The notes: generated from the letters alone by a model not told the origin. Shown: positions 54,901-63,098, counted from the stretch's first letter. The stretch is DNA of 64,000 nt from Gaoshiqia sediminis (GCF_025907915.1 NZ_JAPAAF010000002.1:186001-250000), one strand, 5' to 3'. Made by a program: numbers and translations.

Positions 54901-55669
54901 GGCCATCAACTGGAACATCGCCAATCCCGCCGCGCAGGAATATCGTGCCGTTACGATGACGGATGGCTTTAACGAAAAGGTGCGCGACATCTTCGCCTAC
55001 GGCAAATACCTTTCGCCGCGCTGGGAATACACCACGCTGCAGGTACCCACGCAAGGCATGGGGCAGTGGTGCCATCCCAACGACCTGTCGGTGATTGACG
55101 ACAGCGGAATCCGCTCGCTGGCTGCGGCCAACGGCGGCACTTTTACCATGCCGCAGGGTATTCCGTTTGCAACTCCGGGCAGCAAGAATGCCAACAACAT
55201 TGCATTCACCACTTTGTGGGATAATTACCCGGCTTCGGTTACCCTTCCGCTCAGCGGCAAGGCTTCGAAGGCGTATTTTCTGGTGGCCGCGTCCACCTAT
55301 CACATGCAGGTGTATGTGTTGAACGGGCAAATCCGTGTCAGCTATGCCGATGGCACCGAGGACGTGCTCGACCTGGTTTTGCCCGACAACCTGATTCCGC
55401 TTGATCAGGATTTGTTTATCGATGACTGGGCCTTTTACACCCGGCAGCCCCGTCCGTGGCGGGTGCGACTGAAAACCGGCGATGTGAGCAAGTACCACGC
55501 CGGCGAGTTGGGCGGACGCATGTCGAACGACCCGATTTATGTAGATGGCGGAATGGCCACTTTACTTGACCTTCCGCTCGATCCGGAAAAAGAACTGGTG
55601 TCGTTGACTTTGGAAACGATGGCTAACGAAGTAATTATTGGCTTGATGGGGGTAACCCTTTCACGATAG
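51968..55669 (+). CDS. DUF4450 exported protein, probable (alpha/alpha)6 glycosidase
   Basis: ATG 51968 follows the GH2 stop almost directly; the GTG at 51965 is less likely. The 1233-residue protein has a signal peptide (WGVGAQ), an N-terminal beta region (RWWQGKERELRYKPDGEEFVIH), a helical toroid (about 330-720, with GAIGWRMPLTGWRAAYLADLLG, HHYDMNLVFFDELLWHLNWTGD and GYCSIWASDALQYNGG) and further beta domains. It belongs to the DUF4450 group seen in pectin-related loci, for which I know no firmly established activity. The helical part has acidic residues in a cleft-like pattern (EDAVWEDPG, WASDALQ). Tight coupling with GH2 suggests they act on the same oligosaccharide. Confidence 0.8.
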   Translation: MQKLIVIILFAAISWGVGAQPIDPARWWQGKERELRYKPDGEEFVIHNGDKRFSRAIYGTNTGFRFETSDFPEFGLYMPYLGGSVYMAISTPTENRWVKDFESVESRFKSGQRTYILKDKNLLGRGTITVDAVALSDGDGLVVRHTADQVPEGTKILWIYGGANNKRYSREGDLGADPEDSFYIKPDNCQGNIFEIASHQATVWYGHATKPVSDDEAYENSESRKKQTSPASPGYGDSISITAIFPLGTNIREADGNQIDDLEQLLQSEKSSRPVIIAEYEMDAEPFYFELHSPKSRAPFAYNELADAFNKGVAYREKIASTLKLHTPDPYLNTLGGIFSGAEDAVWEDPGYLHGAIGWRMPLTGWRAAYLADLLGLHDRARTHFNGYINSQVTDVPVSLPHLQDEELNLARAAKKWGTPMYSNGYICRSPNRTDIMHHYDMNLVFFDELLWHLNWTGDMDYAREIFPALQRHLAWEKNTFDPDNDGLYDGYCSIWASDALQYNGGKATHSSAYNYRANKMAAEIAKKLGEDPSQYEKEAELILTAMNRELWIPEKGWWAEFRDNMGHGMRHDNAAVWTVYHAIDSDVHDPFKAYQATRYIDTELTHIPVLAKGLDDTTNHVVATTNWQPYRWSINNVAFAEIVHTSLAYWQTGRADEAFKLYKGALLDAMYLGSGPGNITQISFYDAARGETYRDFADPVSMGVRALVQGMYGIVPDLMNKQLTIRPGFPADWDFAEIETRNMAYAFKREGNTDSFTIKPNLLKKDIQLSLEVKAPRSRVQSIRVNGRETGFDLLDESVSVPRIRIDAGVAPVYEIEIEWAGEELNTEKVTAKTARGEKLHLELPFEAEKIYDPQSVLQGAQIRNGVLCGTVSAEKGNKTLFVEVSSGEMRFWLPVELEVVKPVEIANHPDSESLVFDLLNHTDQPLAGELWVNGNNMGAVKIPAQGKTKHEFSSPVATLGTNKIEVRAERKTHDLRAINWNIANPAAQEYRAVTMTDGFNEKVRDIFAYGKYLSPRWEYTTLQVPTQGMGQWCHPNDLSVIDDSGIRSLAAANGGTFTMPQGIPFATPGSKNANNIAFTTLWDNYPASVTLPLSGKASKAYFLVAASTYHMQVYVLNGQIRVSYADGTEDVLDLVLPDNLIPLDQDLFIDDWAFYTRQPRPWRVRLKTGDVSKYHAGELGGRMSNDPIYVDGGMATLLDLPLDPEKELVSLTLETMANEVIIGLMGVTLSR

Positions 55670-55676
55670 CATAATC

Positions 55677-55707
55677 CTGATCGGATGACTTCGAATCATC
55701 CGATCAG
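55677..55707 (+). terminator. Perfect 12-bp hairpin after DUF4450 gene
   Basis: CTGATCGGATGA (55677-55688) pairs exactly with TCATCCGATCAG (55696-55707) around a 7-nt loop, followed by TTTAT. A near-identical stem lies on the other side of the next gene (56973-57003). Confidence 0.7.
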
Positions 55708-55750
55708 TTTATCGCAGGAATTTTTACATCCTGATGGCGATAAATTTTCT

Positions 55751-55816
55751 TCTAGGAGAAAATAAAATTGCATCTAGGAGAAAATAAATTTCCGTCTAGA
55801 TGAAAATTTAAGCGGG
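55751..55816. repeat. Three-copy 22-bp direct repeat (TCTAG-GAAAAT units)
   Basis: Units begin with TCTAG at 55751, 55773 and 55795, exactly 22 bp apart. The first two share TCTAGGAGAAAATAAA; the third is TCTAGATGAAAATTTA. The array lies in the gap before the Tat-exported hydrolase, about 40 bp upstream of its start. It does not encode a protein. Confidence 0.8.
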
Positions 55817-55859
55817 TACTGATGAAAAAATTGCCCGTTCAATAAAAGAGGAATTGACC

Positions 55860-56966
55860 ATGCAAACACGACGTAATTTTATACAGCAAAGTTTGCTTGC
55901 CGGAGGGGCGCTACTGATTTCGGGCGGCCCCGGACTGGTGGCTTCGGTTCGCGATAAAAACTATCGGGAACAGGATATTTCTGCTTTTTCGAAGCGGTTG
56001 AAACCGATGGGGTGCATGCTCGAACTCGAAGGCTATTATGTTTGGGGCTGCAGCCCGATCGTAGCGCCTGACGGGAAGTTTCATGTGTTTTTTTCGCGTT
56101 GGAATGCGGAGAAGGGCATGGGTGGCTGGATTAACAGCTCGGAGATTGCGCATGCCGTTGCCGATGAGGCGGCAGGCCCTTACCGCGACATAGAAACCAT
56201 TCTGGCTCCACGTGGCGAAGGTTTTTGGGATGGCACCACCTGCCACAACCCGCATATCCAGTTGGTTGACGGCACGTATTGTCTGTTTTATATCGGTAAT
56301 TCGAACCGGAAGACAAACACCAAACGCATTGGTCTGGCAACCGCCAGCTCGCTCAATGGCCCGTGGAAACGGCCGGACAAACCACTGTTGGAGGTAGGAC
56401 CGGAAGGGGCCTGGGATGATCATTGCACCTCGAATCCTTCCTTTCTGAAACATCCAAACGGACAGTATTGGCTGTATTACAAAGGCTGGAACAACGAAGA
56501 ATATGAAAATCCGGTGGATCCGGCCATTCGCGGAAACCGCAAATACGGCCTGGCCATGGCCGAAAAACTGGAAGGGCCATATGTGCGCTACGCTGAAAAT
56601 CCGATCATCGACTATTCGGCTTTGGGCAACAACCGCCAATTGGAAGATGGCAATGTGTTTCGGGAGAACGGGAAGTTCTACATGCTGGCGCGCGACATGG
56701 GGCGTTTTGACCATGAGGTGGGCATCATCCTCGAATCGGACGATGGGATTCATTGGTCTGAACCAAAAATCAGCTATTTCGGGGTGTCGCATTACATCAA
56801 CCAGCCCGAAGCACCCAAACATTTACGTAAATACGGCCGGTTTGAGCGCCCACAGGTACTCATGCAAAACGGAAAACCCACGCACTTGTTTGTCACCACG
56901 CAAGGTGGAAAACAGATGACATCCACTCCTTTTGTTTTTGAAATTGAAGCGGATGTACACAAATAA
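55860..56966 (+). CDS. Tat-exported five-bladed propeller hydrolase (GH43/GH117-like)
   Basis: ATG 55860 is chosen over TTG 55854. The 368-residue protein has a twin-arginine signal (TRRNFIQQSLLAGGALL) and then a propeller. Typical stretches are VWGCSPIVAPDGKFHVFFSRW, CHNPHIQLVDGTYCLFYIGN, CTSNPSFLKHPNGQYWLYYKGW, QLEDGNVFRENGKFYMLARDM and FERPQVLMQNGKPTHLFVTT. The HNP, SNP and LEDG positions look like the three catalytic carboxylate neighbourhoods of clan GH-F or GH117-type enzymes. I cannot give family or substrate. Near-identical hairpins lie on both sides of the gene, separating it from its neighbours. Confidence 0.75.
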   Translation: MQTRRNFIQQSLLAGGALLISGGPGLVASVRDKNYREQDISAFSKRLKPMGCMLELEGYYVWGCSPIVAPDGKFHVFFSRWNAEKGMGGWINSSEIAHAVADEAAGPYRDIETILAPRGEGFWDGTTCHNPHIQLVDGTYCLFYIGNSNRKTNTKRIGLATASSLNGPWKRPDKPLLEVGPEGAWDDHCTSNPSFLKHPNGQYWLYYKGWNNEEYENPVDPAIRGNRKYGLAMAEKLEGPYVRYAENPIIDYSALGNNRQLEDGNVFRENGKFYMLARDMGRFDHEVGIILESDDGIHWSEPKISYFGVSHYINQPEAPKHLRKYGRFERPQVLMQNGKPTHLFVTTQGGKQMTSTPFVFEIEADVHK

Positions 56967-56972
56967 ATAGAA

Positions 56973-57003
56973 TTGATCGGATGACTCAAAGTCATCCGAT
57001 CAA
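56973..57003 (+). terminator. Perfect 13-bp hairpin after the Tat-exported hydrolase
   Basis: TTGATCGGATGAC (56973-56985) pairs exactly with GTCATCCGATCAA (56991-57003) around a 5-nt loop, followed by TAAAAG. The core GATCGGATGA/TCATCCGATC is the same as in the hairpin at 55677-55707. Confidence 0.7.
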
Positions 57004-57032
57004 TAAAAGAGAAACTAAAAACTTTCATTGAA

Positions 57033-58535
57033 ATGATAAAATTGATCAGCTTTTTCCTATTGACTTGGCTGTTGGCTTTCGGGCCGCAGCAGGCGACTGG
57101 CAAGCCCACCATTTATACGATTGGCGATTCAACCGTAAAAAACGGGCGGGGCGATGGATCCGGCGGATTGTGGGGCTGGGGCGACCCCTTGGTGCAGTTT
57201 TTTGATACCAGCCGGGTTCAGGTGGAAAACCATGCGTTGGGTGGAACAAGCAGCCGCACGTTCCGCACCAAAGGACTGTGGCAACCTGTTTTGGAAAGGC
57301 TCCAGCCGGGCGATTTTGTGTTGATGCAATTTGGGCACAACGATGCCGGCGCGATCAACGACGACTTCCGGGCTCGCGGCACGATCAAGGGCGTTGGCGA
57401 TGAGTCGGAGGAAATCGACAACCTACTCACCGGCGAGCATGAGGTGGTGCACAGCTATGGCTGGTATCTCCGGCAATACATTCAGGAGGCAAAGGCGAAA
57501 GGAGCCATTCCGGTGGTCATGTCGCCCATTCCGCGCAATAATTGGAAGGATGGCCGCGTGCCGCGCAATGATCAAAGTTATGGTTTGTGGGCCAAAGAGG
57601 TGGCCTTGGGCGAAGGCGTTGAATTCATCAACTTAAACGAAAAAATGGCCTCGGCCATGGAAAAGCTGGGCGAAGCACAGGTGACGGGCAATTTGTTCTT
57701 TGAACACGATCACACGCATACGTCGGCTAAAGGAGCTGTCTTGGCGGCTTCGCTGATTGTGGAGGGCCTGCGCGAAGCAGACAACTGCCCGCTGAAAGAC
57801 TACCTGCTGGAGAATCCTACCATCAACTTCCCGGCGAAAAAGAAAGTCTTGCTAATTGGCGATTCGACCGTGGCCAACGGAAACGGAGAAATTGTCGGTT
57901 GGGGACGCGAACTGCCAGCCTTTTTCGACAGCAGCCGGGTTGAGATGATCAATAAAGCGCGTGGTGGGCGCAGCAGCCGGACCTATTTGCACGAAGGTTT
58001 GTGGGATGAAGTTGTTCCGATGCTCCAGACCGGCGATTTTGTGCTAGTGCAGTTTGGCCACAATGATGGTGGAAATATCGACAAAGCCAAATACCGGGGT
58101 TCGCTCCGAGGGACAGGCGATGAAACGCAGGAAGTAACCCGCGAGGATGGTTCCAAAGAAACGGTTCACACCTATGGTTGGTACATGAAAAAGTACATCG
58201 CTGATGTGCAGGCCAAAGGAGCTATACCAATTGTTATTTCCATGATTCCGCGTAACAAGTGGAAGGAAGGGAAAGTGGAACGGGCTTCGGACAGTTACGG
58301 CAAATGGGCAAAAGAAGTGGCCGAAGAAACCAGTGCTTTCTTTATTGATTTGAATGAAGCCGTGGCTGCCGAATACGAAACGATGGGGGCGGAGGCTGTC
58401 AGCACGTTCTTCCCGGGCGACCATACGCACACCAATGCCGCTGGAGCCCGCTTGAATGCGAAAATCCTGTCTCAAAAAATAAATCAGCTCAGGGCTTGTC
58501 CGCTCAGTGGCTATGTAAACCGAATCAATGACTAA
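57033..58535 (+). CDS. Double-domain CE12 rhamnogalacturonan acetylesterase
   Basis: A 500-residue exported protein made of two tandem SGNH domains. Domain 1 (about 25-250) has Ser33 in IGDST, Asn103 in FGHND and Asp226/His229 in HDHTH. Domain 2 (about 270-490) has Ser278 in IGDST, Asn344 in FGHND and Asp463/His466 in GDHTH. Both catalytic sites are complete, and the two share many stretches (YGWYL/YGWYM, KAKGAIP/QAKGAIP, IPRN). CE12 enzymes remove acetyl groups from galacturonate in RG-I, which lets the lyase and hydrolases work. The gene follows the Tat-exported hydrolase and precedes the PL11-CE12 fusion. Confidence 0.93.
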   Translation: MIKLISFFLLTWLLAFGPQQATGKPTIYTIGDSTVKNGRGDGSGGLWGWGDPLVQFFDTSRVQVENHALGGTSSRTFRTKGLWQPVLERLQPGDFVLMQFGHNDAGAINDDFRARGTIKGVGDESEEIDNLLTGEHEVVHSYGWYLRQYIQEAKAKGAIPVVMSPIPRNNWKDGRVPRNDQSYGLWAKEVALGEGVEFINLNEKMASAMEKLGEAQVTGNLFFEHDHTHTSAKGAVLAASLIVEGLREADNCPLKDYLLENPTINFPAKKKVLLIGDSTVANGNGEIVGWGRELPAFFDSSRVEMINKARGGRSSRTYLHEGLWDEVVPMLQTGDFVLVQFGHNDGGNIDKAKYRGSLRGTGDETQEVTREDGSKETVHTYGWYMKKYIADVQAKGAIPIVISMIPRNKWKEGKVERASDSYGKWAKEVAEETSAFFIDLNEAVAAEYETMGAEAVSTFFPGDHTHTNAAGARLNAKILSQKINQLRACPLSGYVNRIND

Positions 58536-58573
58536 TTGCTGGTGGCGTATTAACGATAAAGGAAATTGACTCA

Positions 58574-58636
58574 GTCACCCTGAACTTGTTTCAGGGTCTC
58601 ATTCATAATGAGATGCCGAAACAAGTTCGGCATGAC
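58574..58636. repeat. 63-bp palindromic intergenic repeat
   Basis: The element begins GTCACCCTGAAC and ends GTTCGGCATGAC. Its halves pair with each other (GTCA...TGAC outside, CTCAT...ATGAG near the centre), and each half also forms its own hairpin (CCCTGAA/TTCAGGG and TGCCGAA/TTCGGCA). Elements of this type are scattered in many bacterial genomes. It lies in the 152-bp gap before the PL11 gene. Confidence 0.75.
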
Positions 58637-58687
58637 GTTCTCTAAAATATTCTTGATGCGACGCTAACAGTAAAGATTAATTATACG

Positions 58688-61600
58688 ATGAAACGAATTA
58701 TTCTGATCTTTTTACTCTTTTGTGGTTTCTCTGCCGTTGCCCAACGCCAGATGGAGCATCTGTCGCGTGGGCTGGTGGCTGTGCAAGCAGGCAACGATAG
58801 TGTTTTTGTGAGTTGGCGCCTGCTGCATTCCGATGCCGAAGACGTGGCTTTTAACGTTTATCGTCAGTCTGAAAATGGTGAAGAAGTTCTGTTGAATGAG
58901 AAACCTTTAACTGATGCGACATCGCTAATGGATGTTGTCAGCTTGCCCAATGGGATCTACACCTATCTGGTAAAACCGGTCGGAAGTGGAACTGAATTCG
59001 AGCCCGATGGTTCCTATCGACTGGTGAAAACCGACAATGTGCAGCCCTGGCTCACTATTCCCCTGCAAACACCCGAAAACTATTCGCCCGGTGATATTGC
59101 TCCCGGCGATCTGGATGGCGATGGCGATTACGAGCTGGTGGTGCATATGACCGGCCGCGGGCGCGACAATAGCCATGAGGGCATGACCTCTGAGCCGGTT
59201 TTTCATGCTTACAAGCAGGACGGCACCTTGTTGTGGAGCATCAACCTGGGCAAAAATATACGCGAAGGGGCACACTACACCCAGTTTTTGGTGTACGATT
59301 TTGATGGTGACGGACGTGCTGAAGTGGTCATGAAAACTGCCGACGGCACCGTTGACGGCATCGGGAATGTGATTGGCGATGCCTCGGCCGACCACCGAAA
59401 TCAGGACGGGCATATCCTGCGTGGGCCGGAGTTTCTCACTGTGTTTGACGGGTTGACGGGCGCTGCCTTGGCCACAGTGCCTTATGTGCCGGGCAGGCAT
59501 CCTTCAAAATTAGATCCCGCACCCGACGAAATGAAAGAAGTTTGGGGAGATGGCAACGCCAACCGTTCCGAGCGCTACCTGGCCTGTGTGGCTTATCTGG
59601 ATGGCAAACGGCCTTCCATTGTGATGTGCCGGGGCTACTACACGCGTGCCACCCTGGCCGCTTACGATTGGCGCGATGGGAAACTGACCCAACGCTGGCT
59701 ATTCGACAGCGATGACGGTACTCCGGGCAATCGCGCTTATCGCGGACAAGGCAATCACAGCGTGAGCGTGGGCGATGTGGATGGCGATGGCTGTGATGAA
59801 ATCATTTACGGGGCAGCAGCCATTGACCACGACGGCACCGGGCTTCATTCCACCGGGCTGGGTCATGCCGATGCCTTGCACCTTTCCGATCTCAACCCTG
59901 CCCGACCGGGGCTGGAGGCGTTCAACATTCAGGAACGCTTTGATGATGCCGGAATGAACTTTCGCGATGCGAAAACCGGTGAGGTACTCTGGAAAGTCCC
60001 TTCGGTAAAGGCAGCCGATTCGGGTGGTGACAGAGGCGAAGGGCCTGGCCGTGGCGTTTCTTTCAACATTGATCCCCGCCACCCGGGAAACGAGTGCTGG
60101 GTTTTTGGCGCAGGCATCAACGGCCTGTGGAATGCACAAGGCGAAAAAATTTCAGAAACAACCCCGCGCAGTTGCAACTTTGCCGTGTGGTGGGATGGTG
60201 ACTTGCTTCGCGAGTTGCTCGACCGAAACCGGGTCATGAAGTGGGATTGGCAGAACGAAACGCTCACCAACCTGCTGGTAGCCGAAGGTTGCCAGAGTAA
60301 CAACGGTTCGAAATCGACGCCGGCCTTGAGCGCCGACCTGTTTGGCGACTGGCGCGAAGAAGTGGTGCTGCGTACCGAAGACAACCAATCGCTGCGGATT
60401 TACACCACCACCATTCCCACGCAGCACCGCTTGGTTACCTTGATGCACGACCCCATTTACCGGTTGAGTATTGCCTGGCAAAATGTGGCCTACAACCAGC
60501 CGCCTCATCCCGGATTTTACATGGGTGATGAGATGGAGAAACCCATTCGTCACGAACTGGATTTGGTAAAATACCAGCCAGCCGGCAGCAAACAAACAAG
60601 CTGGAAATTCGATTTGGGCAACGGGCCTGTAAAAGAGGGTTTCACCCAGGTCACTGAAAAAAATAGTTATACGCCTGAAAAAGGCTTTGGCATCATCCGT
60701 GCCAACCCGGTTCAGGCAGAAAAGATGGAAGGAAGAGAAGACGCAACCGGCGATTGGATCACTTCCGATAAGCCTTTCTATTTTCAGGTTGATTTGCCGG
60801 AAGGCCGGTACAAAATCACCCTCACGTTGGGAGATGGACAAGGAGAGTCGGCCACAACCGTGAAGGCCGAATCGCGCCGGTTGATGCTCGAAAACATTCA
60901 GACTGAAAAAGGCGAAGTGCTATCCAAAACAATCGTGGTGGATGTACGCACCCCACGATTTAACGACAGCCTGGAAATTCGACGGAAACCGCGCGAGATG
61001 ACTTACCTGAACTGGGACAACAGTCTCACCCTGGAATTCAACGGCCCGAAACCCTGTGTTTCTTCCATCGTGATTGAAAAAGCAAATGACCTGCCGGTGA
61101 TCTTTCTGGCCGGAAACTCTACGGTAACCGACCAGGAAAACGAGCCCTGGGCTTCGTGGGGGCAAATGTTCCCGCGATTTCTGAAGCCGGAAATCGTGGT
61201 GGCCAATTATGCCGAGTCGGGCGAAACGCTCAAGGCTTTCCGGCGCGAAAACCGGCTTCAAAAGATTTTGTCCCTGATGAAGCCCGGCGATTACCTGTTC
61301 ATGGAATTTGCCCACAACGACCAAAAGCCGGGAGGCAACCACGTGGAGCCATTTACTACTTATCAGGATGAATTGCGTCATTTTATCAGCGAGGCACGAA
61401 AAAAAGGTGGCAAGCCGGTTTTGGTGACTTCCACCAACCGCCGTCGTTTTGATGAAGAAGGCAAGATCATAAACACCCTCGAAGATTACCCCGAGGCCAT
61501 GCGGCAATTGGGTAAAGTTGAAGGTGTGCCGGTAATCGACCTGAATGCGATGAGCAAAGTTTTATATGAAGCACTGGGTCCCGAAAATTCGAAAAAGGCT

Positions 61601-61852
61601 TTTGTACACTACCCGGCCAATACCTATCCCGGCCAGGACAAGCCCCTGGCCGACGACACGCACTTCAGCCCCTTTGGAGCGTACGAACTGGCAAAATGTG
61701 TGGTAAAGGGAATACTGGACCAACAGCTGGATTTGGCAAACTATGTGGCCGATGAATTCAGCAGCTTTAGCCCTTCCGAGCCGGATTCATTCGAAAACTT
61801 TTTTTGGCCCGAAAGCCCGGCTGCCGATATACTGAAACCGGATGGAAACTAG
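58688..61852 (+). CDS. PL11 rhamnogalacturonan lyase fused to a CE12-type acetylesterase
   Basis: A 1054-residue exported fusion. Residues about 20-625 are a PL11 rhamnogalacturonan lyase propeller: MEHLSRGLVAV, GDLDGDGDYELVVH, VYDFDGDGRAEVVMKTADGT and GDVDGDGCDEIIYG with calcium-binding loops, and LFGDWREEVVLRT. Residues about 635-795 are a beta-sandwich (YFQVDLPEGRYKITLTLGDG). Residues about 800-1030 are an SGNH esterase with Ser811 in AGNST, Asn877 in FAHND and Asp989/His992 in DDTHF. The first block is GNS instead of the usual GDS. The lyase cleaves the Rha-GalA backbone by beta-elimination and the esterase removes acetyl groups, so both acts occur on one chain. Confidence 0.92.
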   Translation: MKRIILIFLLFCGFSAVAQRQMEHLSRGLVAVQAGNDSVFVSWRLLHSDAEDVAFNVYRQSENGEEVLLNEKPLTDATSLMDVVSLPNGIYTYLVKPVGSGTEFEPDGSYRLVKTDNVQPWLTIPLQTPENYSPGDIAPGDLDGDGDYELVVHMTGRGRDNSHEGMTSEPVFHAYKQDGTLLWSINLGKNIREGAHYTQFLVYDFDGDGRAEVVMKTADGTVDGIGNVIGDASADHRNQDGHILRGPEFLTVFDGLTGAALATVPYVPGRHPSKLDPAPDEMKEVWGDGNANRSERYLACVAYLDGKRPSIVMCRGYYTRATLAAYDWRDGKLTQRWLFDSDDGTPGNRAYRGQGNHSVSVGDVDGDGCDEIIYGAAAIDHDGTGLHSTGLGHADALHLSDLNPARPGLEAFNIQERFDDAGMNFRDAKTGEVLWKVPSVKAADSGGDRGEGPGRGVSFNIDPRHPGNECWVFGAGINGLWNAQGEKISETTPRSCNFAVWWDGDLLRELLDRNRVMKWDWQNETLTNLLVAEGCQSNNGSKSTPALSADLFGDWREEVVLRTEDNQSLRIYTTTIPTQHRLVTLMHDPIYRLSIAWQNVAYNQPPHPGFYMGDEMEKPIRHELDLVKYQPAGSKQTSWKFDLGNGPVKEGFTQVTEKNSYTPEKGFGIIRANPVQAEKMEGREDATGDWITSDKPFYFQVDLPEGRYKITLTLGDGQGESATTVKAESRRLMLENIQTEKGEVLSKTIVVDVRTPRFNDSLEIRRKPREMTYLNWDNSLTLEFNGPKPCVSSIVIEKANDLPVIFLAGNSTVTDQENEPWASWGQMFPRFLKPEIVVANYAESGETLKAFRRENRLQKILSLMKPGDYLFMEFAHNDQKPGGNHVEPFTTYQDELRHFISEARKKGGKPVLVTSTNRRRFDEEGKIINTLEDYPEAMRQLGKVEGVPVIDLNAMSKVLYEALGPENSKKAFVHYPANTYPGQDKPLADDTHFSPFGAYELAKCVVKGILDQQLDLANYVADEFSSFSPSEPDSFENFFWPESPAADILKPDGN

Positions 61853-61909
61853 GGATCGATGATTGGCGATTGATGAATGATGATTGAATATTTAAAACCA
61901 AATAATACA

Positions 61910-63031
61910 ATGAGAAGAACGATTTTTAGTTATCTGATGTTGGCTGTGCTGTTCACGGCCTGTCAGACCGCAACGGAGAAATTTCCAACCAAACAGGAAG
62001 TGTTGGATAAAATGGTGCTAACCAATCAATATTTCATGGACAAATGGCCCGACACCGGGAAAAGCATTGTCACGAACCGGGAACGCCCCAGCAACATCTG
62101 GACAAGGGCCGTTTATTACGAAGGACTGATGGAGCTGTACAAAATCAAACCCGGCCCGGCCTATCTGGATTATGCGGTTTCGTGGGGTGAAGCGCATAGC
62201 TGGGGCTTACGCGATGGCGTCACAACACGAAATGCCGATAACCAATGTTGTGGACAAACTTACATCGACCTGTATAACATGGAGGCCGACTCGGTTCGTA
62301 TCCGCGATATCAAGGCCTCCATCGATTCGATGATGGTCACCGATAAAATTGATGACTGGGATTGGATTGACGCTCTGCAAATGAGCATGCCTGTGTTCGC
62401 CAAACTTAAGGTGTTGACTGGTGATACCGCTTACTCGGAACGTATGTACGACATGTATATGGACACGAAAGTTACCCAGGGGTTGTGGAACCCGGAAGAC
62501 AGCCTGTGGTGGCGCGATAAAGATTTCCTGCCTCCGTACACCGAACCTAACGGCGAAGATTGCTACTGGTCGCGTGGAAACGGTTGGGTAGTGGCTGCCC
62601 TGGTTCGTGTGATCGACATTTTGCCCAACGACCCGCACCGCGATGAATACCAAAGCACCCTGCTCCAAATGCTGGAAGCGCTGATTCCGCTGCAACGCGA
62701 AGATGGTTTCTGGGGCGTGAGCCTGCACGATCCCAGTCATTTCGAAGGCCCCGAAACTTCGGGAACAGCCTTGTTTGTTTACGGAATGGCCTGGGCGGTA
62801 AATAATGGCCTGGTTGACGAAGCCAAATACAAACCGGTCATCCAGAAGGCTTGGAATGCGATGGCCCAAAAAGCAGTTCACGAAAACGGCTTCCTGGGAT
62901 ACCTGCAAGGAACCGGCAAAGAACCGAAAGACGGACAGCCGGTAACGTACACCAGCATGCCCGACTTTGAGGATTATGGATTGGGCTGCTTCCTGCTGGG
63001 CGCCAGCGAAGTGTATAAGATGGCCGAATAA
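61910..63031 (+). CDS. GH105 unsaturated rhamnogalacturonyl hydrolase
   Basis: ATG 61910 gives a lipoprotein signal (VLFTAC, Cys18); the frame from 61877 has a worse N-terminus. The 373-residue protein is a single (alpha/alpha)6 barrel with WTRAVYYEGLMELYK, DNQCCGQTY (Asp110), DWDWIDALQMSMP (Asp154, the likely proton-donating residue), GRNGW-type SRGNGWVVAAL and HGFWGVSL-type DGFWGVSLHD. GH105 enzymes add water to the 4,5-unsaturated galacturonate left by lyases and release rhamnose-containing oligomers. It is the natural partner of the PL11 gene just upstream. A terminator follows. Confidence 0.93.
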   Translation: MRRTIFSYLMLAVLFTACQTATEKFPTKQEVLDKMVLTNQYFMDKWPDTGKSIVTNRERPSNIWTRAVYYEGLMELYKIKPGPAYLDYAVSWGEAHSWGLRDGVTTRNADNQCCGQTYIDLYNMEADSVRIRDIKASIDSMMVTDKIDDWDWIDALQMSMPVFAKLKVLTGDTAYSERMYDMYMDTKVTQGLWNPEDSLWWRDKDFLPPYTEPNGEDCYWSRGNGWVVAALVRVIDILPNDPHRDEYQSTLLQMLEALIPLQREDGFWGVSLHDPSHFEGPETSGTALFVYGMAWAVNNGLVDEAKYKPVIQKAWNAMAQKAVHENGFLGYLQGTGKEPKDGQPVTYTSMPDFEDYGLGCFLLGASEVYKMAE

Positions 63032-63052
63032 GTTAATGTTATTCTAAGTTGA

Positions 63053-63098
63053 AGGGAGAAGAGCCGCTGTTGTCCAGGTTCTTCTCCTTTTTCTTTTA
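63053..63098 (+). terminator. Intrinsic terminator after GH105
   Basis: AGGGAGAAGAGCC (63053-63065) pairs with GGTTCTTCTCCTTT (63077-63090) using one G-U pair, with a T-rich tail to about 63098. It closes the 58688-63031 operon. Confidence 0.75.

Noticed and set aside
61853-61909. GATGATTG-like repeats before GH105
   Set aside because: Too short and irregular to support a repeat or regulatory element.
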